In this document: piece by piece, positions 58,360-64,000 of the stretch
Layout: each line of letters opens with the position of its first letter
Numbering within the stretch: the first letter of the stretch is position 1
Made by a program: the position numbers and the translations under genes
Notes under the pieces: model-generated
The model's input: only the letters and a program-made list of their open reading frames with translations
Database searches by the model: none
Told to the model about the DNA's origin: nothing
Origin: Sapria himalayana
Lineage: Eukaryota; Streptophyta; Magnoliopsida; Malpighiales; Rafflesiaceae
Assembly (NCBI GenBank): GCA_029783825.1
Contig: JAREIK010002440.1
Location: 744,001-808,000, forward strand
Direction: 5' to 3'
Length of the DNA stretch: 64,000 nt

Positions 58360-58492
58360 AAACATACGTGCGTGCATGTGTGTGTGTGTTTGTGTTTATA
58401 AACATATAACCAAATATACATTTATACATATATAGAGGACACACGCACGTGCGCGCGCGCACACACACACACAAGTGTGTGTGTGTGTGTGT
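58360..58492. repeat. Alternating purine-pyrimidine tract (GT/CG/AC)
   Basis: TACGTGCGTGCATGTGTGTGTGTG-type sequence at 58,364-58,396 is followed at 58,440-58,492 by (GC)n flanked by (AC)n and then (GT)n. The AC and GT runs are complementary and adjacent, so they can fold back. The whole has strict purine-pyrimidine alternation over long stretches. Confidence 0.9.
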
Positions 58493-58499
58493 TCACATT

Positions 58500-58888
58500 C
58501 ATGATTATTGAAAATTATTTATATTGAATATATCTGTTAGCAATTATATCTTAGCATGATAACAAATATTTTCATTAAAAATGATAATAATCTCTCATGC
58601 ATATATGTGTGTTTATAATCTGTTAGATATCATACTAAATGATAATAATGTTTACTAAATATGATCGTGCATGTATGTGTGTGCACGTGTGTACTTATTG
58701 AGTTCTTTGGTTATATGTATCTATTAGATATCATACTTTGCAACAAAAATAAATATCATTCAAAATTAATAAATCTCAAGTTTAAGACTCATCATACATA
58801 ATTTTTAAATGACAAAAAAAAAAAAAAGAATTAATCTTCCATACCTTACACTAAATTAAGTCTTATAGAGTATACAACTACCCATTGA

Positions 58889-58920
<32 letters not shown>

Positions 58921-59137
58921 ATGTGTGCGTGTATGTGCGTCCATGCATTTGTGTTCGTGTATATGTGCAACATAAAATAACTTGTGATCTAACACAAACA
59001 TAGTCTAGTTTTCGACAAAATGATACATACGCCATTGGAATGGAAACCATAAGTGTGCTAGTTATCACAAAAAAAAAAGAATACAACCATAAGGGCACTA
59101 TATGCTACACATAGTGGCTAACCCAGACGGATGGCTC
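58500..59137. other. AT-rich DNA with TA/TG microsatellites, no gene
   Basis: Contains TG-rich patches near 58,670-58,695 and (TA)n at 58,889-58,917. The minus-strand frame at 58,856-59,098 is driven by these repeats and shows no domain. Confidence 0.4.
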
Positions 59138-59199
59138 GCCAAAAAAAAAAAAAAAAACACACAGGCATCAGAAAAAGAAATACAGCATAGATCCAAACA

Positions 59200-59448
59200 C
59201 TAGTAAGGCGGAGGGAAGTGAAAGGGGTGGCGAAGAGGTCGGGGTGGCCCAAACGGATCCAAAAAAGGTGGCGGGAGAGGGCAGTGTGGCCCAGGTGGAG
59301 GAGGTGGAGGTGGACAGTATGGCCCAGAATGAGGTGGAGGATGGTGGCCATGGAAAGGGGGAGGAGGCGGGTGCACCACGGGATACAAAGGTGCCAACTG
59401 ATCCAGCAGCTGCGGTGGCACCTGATGCGGGTGCCTTCTGAAAGGCAT
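59200..59448 (-). CDS. Small proline-rich reading frame, possible gene or exon
   Basis: The minus strand from ATG at 59,448 to TAG at 59,200 gives 82 residues starting MPFRRHPHQVPPQLLDQ and containing PPPPPFHGHHPPP, CPPPPPPPGPHC and GPPRPLRHPFHFPPPY. The segment is sharply richer in GC than its flanks, and only this frame gives a typical composition (proline-rich with His and Gly, two Cys bracketing a Pro run); the plus-strand frames are Arg/Trp or Gln/Val-rich shadows. It has no signal peptide or known domain and is too short for extensins. It may be a complete small gene, one exon, or a retained gene scrap. No splice partner was proven. Confidence 0.4.
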   Translation of the reverse strand: MPFRRHPHQVPPQLLDQLAPLYPVVHPPPPPFHGHHPPPHSGPYCPPPPPPPGPHCPLPPPFLDPFGPPRPLRHPFHFPPPY

Positions 59449-59499
59449 ATCTTCCTTCCCTCCTCGTGCTCTATTTTCAGCTATGTGAACAATGAGATA

Positions 59500-60240
59500 T
59501 AAAAGGAATAAGTACCAACGTGATGATAATGATGATTAGGCTCGCTGGGTTCAGTTTTGACCAGTAGATGGAGAAAAAGAACGGTAGGTCCAGAATTTCC
59601 ATTTATTAAATAAAAAAAAAATTAGACAAAACTTTTTTGATTATTCTTGGTGGATCGTGGGTGGGGCATGAGCATATTCTAGGGGCACAAACTCGGTCCT
59701 ACAATAATTTTGAGCTTTTCTATTTTTTGATGATATCTGAGTCAAACCCTAATAGATAAAGTAAAAAAATAGGATTTGCTGAAGGTGCACAATTAGTGCA
59801 CCATGGTTCAGCATGGTGCACAATCGATGAAGTGTGGTGTGCCACAGAGTCAATGTTTTTGGTTAGTTGGTTTGGTTCTGAGGTGTACCACATGGTGCCT
59901 TGACACTTGAGCAGAATGACCTATATATTCTTACTTTTATATAGTGATATTATTGGTTTATTATTCATTCATTCTCAACTTAGTCATACATCAAATATTA
60001 CTAACTGTGAATATTAGATTCTAAATCTAGAGATTTCTCTAAGCTACAACATATGGCGTGTGGGCCAGTTAGAAAAATATATTATAAATTTATATCCTGC
60101 CTACCAGACTTGTCACAAGTACGAGTAAAATTCATTCGATCTATTATATTTAAGTATATAAGAACCGAATAAAAATGAGACCCGAGATATAATTAGATAT
60201 TTTATTATATTTATCAAGAATTATACACATTTTATTAGTT
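59500..60240. other. Intergenic DNA with a perfect hairpin
   Basis: Would be upstream of the minus-strand proline-rich frame. It contains a perfect inverted repeat TGCACCATG-6-CATGGTGCA at 59,797-59,820 within a region rich in GGTGCAC/GTGCACC words. No gene seen. Confidence 0.4.
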
Positions 60241-60448
60241 GATTCTTGTTATAAACAGTCTCCCCCACCCGCCAAATATTATCCGCTTTGAACCAATTTG
60301 AGGCAGGCCTCATGGGTTTAAAATGCGCCTAACATGTTAAAGGAGCACTACACTTATAAACTACTCAAGGACCATGTCTCGGAGTAATGTGGGATCAACA
60401 AAATCACAATACACCTCCCCCTCCCCTCCTCCCCCCATCGCGAGCAAA
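60240..60448 (+). mobile_element. Possible retrotransposon LTR relic
   Basis: CTACTCAAGGACCATGTCTC and AATGTGGGATCAACAAAATC with a C-run (CCTCCCCCTCCCCTCCTCCCCCC) resemble the widespread plant LTR phrase 'atgtgggac..cacaatccaccccc'. No partner LTR is in view; the copia element has inserted at its right side. Confidence 0.3.
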
Positions 60449-60452
60449 GTGC

Positions 60453-60773
60453 TGATAACGTATTATGAAATAGAAGAACAAGAGAGCGAGAAATATAGAA
60501 GAAACAAGAGAGAGATTCCTTATTCTTTCAAGTATATACTGACTCATACAAACACTTCTTATTTATAAAGTTTAATACATGAATATATTAATGTGTATAT
60601 AAATATGTCAATGAATATATACATTAATACACAAATAAATATACCAATGAATACATATTAATTAATACTAATTAATACACATTAATCTATGAATAATAAG
60701 AATCACAAGAATATCTATAGTCAAGAGATTAATTGAGAATTGGGCGGGAGAGCATATTTATAATACGTTATCA
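60453..60773 (+). mobile_element. 5' LTR of an Ale/Retrofit-type copia element
   Basis: Begins TGATAACGTATTAT and ends ATAATACGTTATCA, giving TG..CA ends that are inverted repeats; with flanks the match is 18 of 18 (60,449-60,466 against 60,760-60,777). About 321 bases long, with GAGAGCGAG-rich leader and TATTTATAAAG promoter-like word near 60,560. The partner LTR lies beyond the window. Confidence 0.8.
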
Positions 60774-60783
60774 GCACGAAGCT
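60768..60783 (+). other. Copia primer-binding region
   Basis: TTATCAGCACGAAGCTCT occurs at the LTR/internal border. TATCAGCACGA is the conserved phrase at this place in Ale/Retrofit-lineage copia elements. Confidence 0.6.
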
Positions 60784-60830
60784 CTGTTGAATTTTCAAAA
60801 TATAAATTAAATTTATATTAGAGTATTATT

Positions 60831-62050
60831 ATGTCAAATCTTACGAAATTAGAATTTATGGCTCTTGATATCACGGAAAAGAATTTCTTATCTTGAATAC
60901 TAGATTAAGAAATCCATCTAAATGCATAAATCCATCTAAATGCATAAATCCATCTAGATGCATAAATCCATCTAGATGCAAATGATCTTGGAGATATAAT
61001 TAAAGAAAAGAATGCAATATTTGTTCAAGAAAAAGCCAAAGTGATGACATTTATCCGTCATCACTTTCATGAAGAATTATAAGCTGAATATCTCACCATA
61101 AAGGATCCACTTATCCTGTGGAACAATTTGAAGGAAAGATATGAACATCAAAGAACGGTAATTCTCCCAAAAGCTCGCTATGACTGGCTGCATTTGAGAC
61201 TATAAGATTTTAAATCTGTGAATAAGTATAACCCATCAATATTTAAAATCAATTTTTAATTACAGTTATGTAGAAAAAAAAATTATTGATGAGGATATGT
61301 TGGAGAAAACATTCTCCACTTTTCATGCATCGAATGTGCTCTTGCAGCAGCAATATCATGAAAAAGATTTTAAAAAATATTCTGAATTAATTTAATATCT
61401 TCTTGTGTCCGAATAAAATAATGAACTTTTATTGAAAAATCATGAGGCTCATCCAATTGATTCGACTTCATTCCCTGAAGTGAATGTGGCAACATATCAC
61501 CCTTATAATGGATAAAGTCGAGATCACGGTCATAGTCATGGTCGTGGTCATAATCGGGGTCGTGGACATGGATGAGGATGTGGTCGCAATAATTACAATT
61601 ACGATCGATAACCCAAAAATATGTAAAAATATCAAAAGGGAGAAAATATTGAAAATGATAACAAAAATGATAAAAATAACAAAATAATGACAAATTTATG
61701 CTATTGTTGCGGCATGAAAGACCATTGGTCACGTACTTATCGTACACCAAAATATTTGGTTGATATCTACAAAGAATCACTGAAAAAGAAAGAAAAAAAA
61801 AGTAGTAAAGACAAATTTTATTACTAAAGATGAGAGTGTTGATCACGACCTTTATGATATGACTCATCTTGATGTTGCTAATTTATTTATTCAGCCTGAA
61901 GCAAATATTGAACACTTGTTTGGTGATGAAAATCTTCAAAAATAAAATATTTATCATTTATATTTATATATTTGTGTCCATTATTATGAAAATCATCGTA
62001 CTACTGAATAATAAAAATTATTTTTTTTGTTTTATTTTATAAATTTCTTA
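60831..62050 (+). pseudogene. gag of the copia element
   Basis: ATG at 60,831 gives MSNLTKLEFMALDITEKNFL, the canonical start of Ale gag. ILWNNLKERYEHQRTVILPK lies near 61,115-61,175. An RGRGHNRGRGHG-type basic stretch is near 61,520-61,575. The zinc knuckle CYCCGMKDHWSRTYRTPK is at about 61,697-61,750, with the last Cys changed to Tyr. It then reads VDIYKESLKKK. Stops are present at several points, including the start of the IHLNA repeat. The 165-residue open frame on the opposite strand (61,370-61,867) is an antisense shadow of this gag. Confidence 0.85.
60910..60981 (+). repeat. 18-bp in-frame tandem repeat in copia gag, four copies
   Basis: AAATCCATCTAAATGCAT is repeated four times (copies 3 and 4 have CTAGATGC). 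At 18 bases it adds whole codons (IHLNA plus a stop or IHLDA). An insertion of this form does not shift the frame. Confidence 0.9.
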
Positions 62051-62079
62051 TTATATATCTAGCTTCTCACGAAGAATAT

Positions 62080-64000
62080 GAAAACGCATCTGGTGGGATC
62101 CTTAATCAGTGACAATAATATATATCTTACAGATAGTGCATCAACTCATATTATACTTAAAAATAAAAAAAATCTTTTTCTTTTTAATAATGTAAGGATC
62201 AGATGTGAATACAATATCGAGTAGTGCAGAATTAATTAATGACTACGAAAGAACTAATATATGGTTACCCGAAGTAACAAATATATATATTGATGATGCA
62301 TTATATTCTACAAATACTCAGAAATTTATTGAGTTTTAAAGATATTTGATGAAATAGATATCCTATCGAGACTACGAAAGAAGATAACACTGAATATTTA
62401 TATATTATCAACATTGTCTCAAGTAAGAAAAATATTTTAAAAAAATTACTTATTTTTTCTTCTAGTTTGTATTATATAAACATAAACACAATTAAGACAT
62501 ATGTCATAGTAAACCAAAAATTTACTGATAAGAATAATTTTATTATTTAACATGACCGATTGGAAAATCCTGGGTCTATAATGATGTGAAGAATCATTAA
62601 AAATTCTAGTCATTCACTGATAAATCAAAAGATTTTTCTATCCATATTATTTGATTAAGACAATTAATCGTGATAATGCTAGAGAATTTACTTTCCAAAA
62701 TTTTAATGATTATTGTATGTCTATAAGAATAACTGTTGAACATCCTGTAGCATATGTTCATACATAAAATGATCTTACAGAATTGTTTATTAAATACATT
62801 CAATTGATTGCAAGACCATTACTAATGAGGATAAAGCTCCCAACTTTTACTTGGGGCCATGCTATTTTACATTTAGTAATACTGATTCGTATTAGATCAA
62901 CAAATTATCATGAGTTCTCTCCTTTATAATTGATTTTTGGTCGAGAACCAAATATTTTCCATTGAAGATTTTTTGGGTGTGCAGTATATATTCCGATTAC
63001 TCAACAACAACTCACTAAGATGAGTCCACAAAGAAGATTAATAATACATGTTGGATATGAATTTCTATCGATAATCAACTTTACAATTAATTTTTAGTCG
63101 AGAACCAAATATTTCCCATCGAAAGATTTTTGGGTGTGCATTATATATTCTGATTCACCATAACTCACTAAGATGAGTTCCCAAAGAAAATTAAGAATAT
63201 ATGTTAGATATGAATTTTTATCGATAATCAAATATTAAGAGTCATGAACTAGAGATTTATTTATGGTTTATTTTGCTAATTGTCATTTTGATAAAATAGA
63301 TTTTTTAACTTTAAAGAAAAAAATAAACAATTAGAAAAAGCTATTAGTTGAAATCAATTATCGTCTCATCTTAACTCTCACACAAATGAATAAGAAATAG
63401 AAGTTCAAAAGATTATTTATTTATAAAATTTAACAAATCAATTGTCAGATACATATACTAATTCGAAGAGAGTAACTACATTTTACATAATAGCTGCTAA
63501 TGCTTTAGTTAGAATTGATGTCCCTGTAGGACAATCAGTTGCTAATGAACCTAAAGCACCAATAAAATATGATCGACCAGTTAATTCCAAAGATAAAAAT
63601 CCTTGGAAAAAAAATGATCAAAGGATAAATTTGTGAAATTAATGGCTCTAGAAGAGTCCCCAATTATAATTCCAAAAGAAATTCAGGTATTTAAAACTTT
63701 TGATAATCAAGAGATTTCGATAAACTATGTCACAACTGGCTAAAGATAGAATTAGAATAAAATTAACATCGATGAAATATTTGCCTAAAATATGACACTC
63801 AACATTATTAATGACAATAATGACCTTGAGCCAAAGTCTGTCGAGGAATGTAAACAGAAAAATAATTGGTCAAAATAAAAAAAAATACAATTGAAATAGA
63901 ATTGAATTCTTTTTCAAAACATGAAATTTTTGGCCTTATTATATGTATACGGTATAACTGATGGTGTCAAACTTGTATGATACAAATGAGTATTTGTACA
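62080..64000 (+). pseudogene. pol of the copia element (protease, integrase, start of RT), runs off the window
   Basis: Protease: LTDSASTHIILKNKK near 62,130 (active DSG-like triad now DSA). Integrase: KFTDKNNFII with HDRLENPGSIMM near 62,515-62,585 (HHCC part). The core follows as IKTINRDNAR, DYCMSIRITVEHPVAYVHT near 62,655-62,765, IARPLLMRIKLPTFTWGHAI near 62,805-62,865 and FGREPNIFH with FFGCAVYIP near 62,940-63,000. The linker SKRVTTFYIIAANALVRIDV (63,460-63,520) and VPVGQSVANEPKAP are open from 63,442 to 63,636. The RT start EDLEPKSVEEC and FGLII are at 63,820-63,940. Stops and shifts throughout. The rest of RT, RNase H and the 3' LTR lie to the right. Confidence 0.85.
62922..63230 (+). 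repeat. ~155-bp tandem duplication in the copia integrase
   Basis: 62,922-63,077 and 63,078-63,230 are two copies of the FGREPNI..FFGCAVYI segment, each ending TATCGATAATCA. They differ at roughly one base in eight, so the duplication happened well before the present, after or near the death of this copy. Confidence 0.85.

Noticed and set aside
59218..59502. Plus-strand Arg/Trp-rich and Gln/Val-rich frames
   Set aside because: Complement of the proline-rich frame; composition is what reverse reading of proline codons gives.
61370..61867. 165-codon open frame on the minus strand, the longest in the window
   Set aside because: It is antisense to the copia gag, whose plus-strand motifs (zinc knuckle, basic repeat) explain the sequence. 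The Asp/His/Tyr repeat is the reverse reading of the RGRGHG stretch.

Overview
The window looks like a transposon-graveyard interval of a flowering-plant nuclear genome. It is extremely AT-rich by eye. It carries plant Ty1-copia (Ale/Retrofit-like) and Ty3-gypsy (chromovirus-like) relics, RTE and L1-type LINE relics, and hAT elements with 8-bp target duplications. It also holds a plant telomere-like (CCCTAAA-type) satellite and one gene fragment with GT-AG introns. I see no bacterial gene, rRNA, tRNA or CRISPR array. The species cannot be told from this sequence. No computation was run, so homologies are read by eye from translated motifs and most element borders are good to about 10-50 bases.

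Layout. 1-751: right end of an autonomous-type hAT element. 770-3,330: decayed RTE LINE with endonuclease and RT. 4,190-6,000: minus-strand copia relic with an LTR. 6,547-7,366 (-): the best cellular-gene candidate, two or three spliced exons. 8,390-8,931: another hAT-like relic. 8,940-13,365: Ty3-gypsy gag-pol split by a long solo LTR (11,126-12,920). 13,365-21,665: mosaic of GTCATGAC-rich long-inverted-repeat elements. A directly repeated ~3-kb block (11,281-14,069 and 16,242-19,372) carries the LTR, gypsy pol and the inverted-repeat arm together. 21,690-34,075: compound satellite in which octameric CCCCTAAA-like blocks alternate with a conserved AT-rich spacer. It is inverted near 31.8 kb and invaded by a LINE at 28,190-30,222. 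34.56-36.9 kb: a further copy of the GTCATGAC-rich family. 37-49.6 kb: mostly unrecognisable AT-rich DNA with microsatellites, a minisatellite and a possible gag scrap.

49,663-54,894: near full-length but dead Ty3-gypsy element with both LTRs; a 431-bp hAT element with perfect 8-bp target duplications sits between its zinc knuckle and its protease. 55-60.4 kb: anonymous DNA, simple repeats, a strongly alternating purine-pyrimidine tract, and a small GC-rich proline-rich reading frame (59,200-59,448, -). 60,449-64,000: the 5' LTR and most of gag-pol of an Ale-type copia element that runs off the window.

The genes do not form a pathway. The window is a record of nested insertion, local duplication and decay. 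The most informative parts are three. First, the CCCCTAAA/spacer satellite with its 442-bp young duplication. Second, a hAT family spanning a probable transposase relic, a 431-bp derivative and a 60-bp miniature whose empty site survives in a paralogous copy 5 kb away. Third, the long-inverted-repeat family around 13-21 and 35-37 kb.
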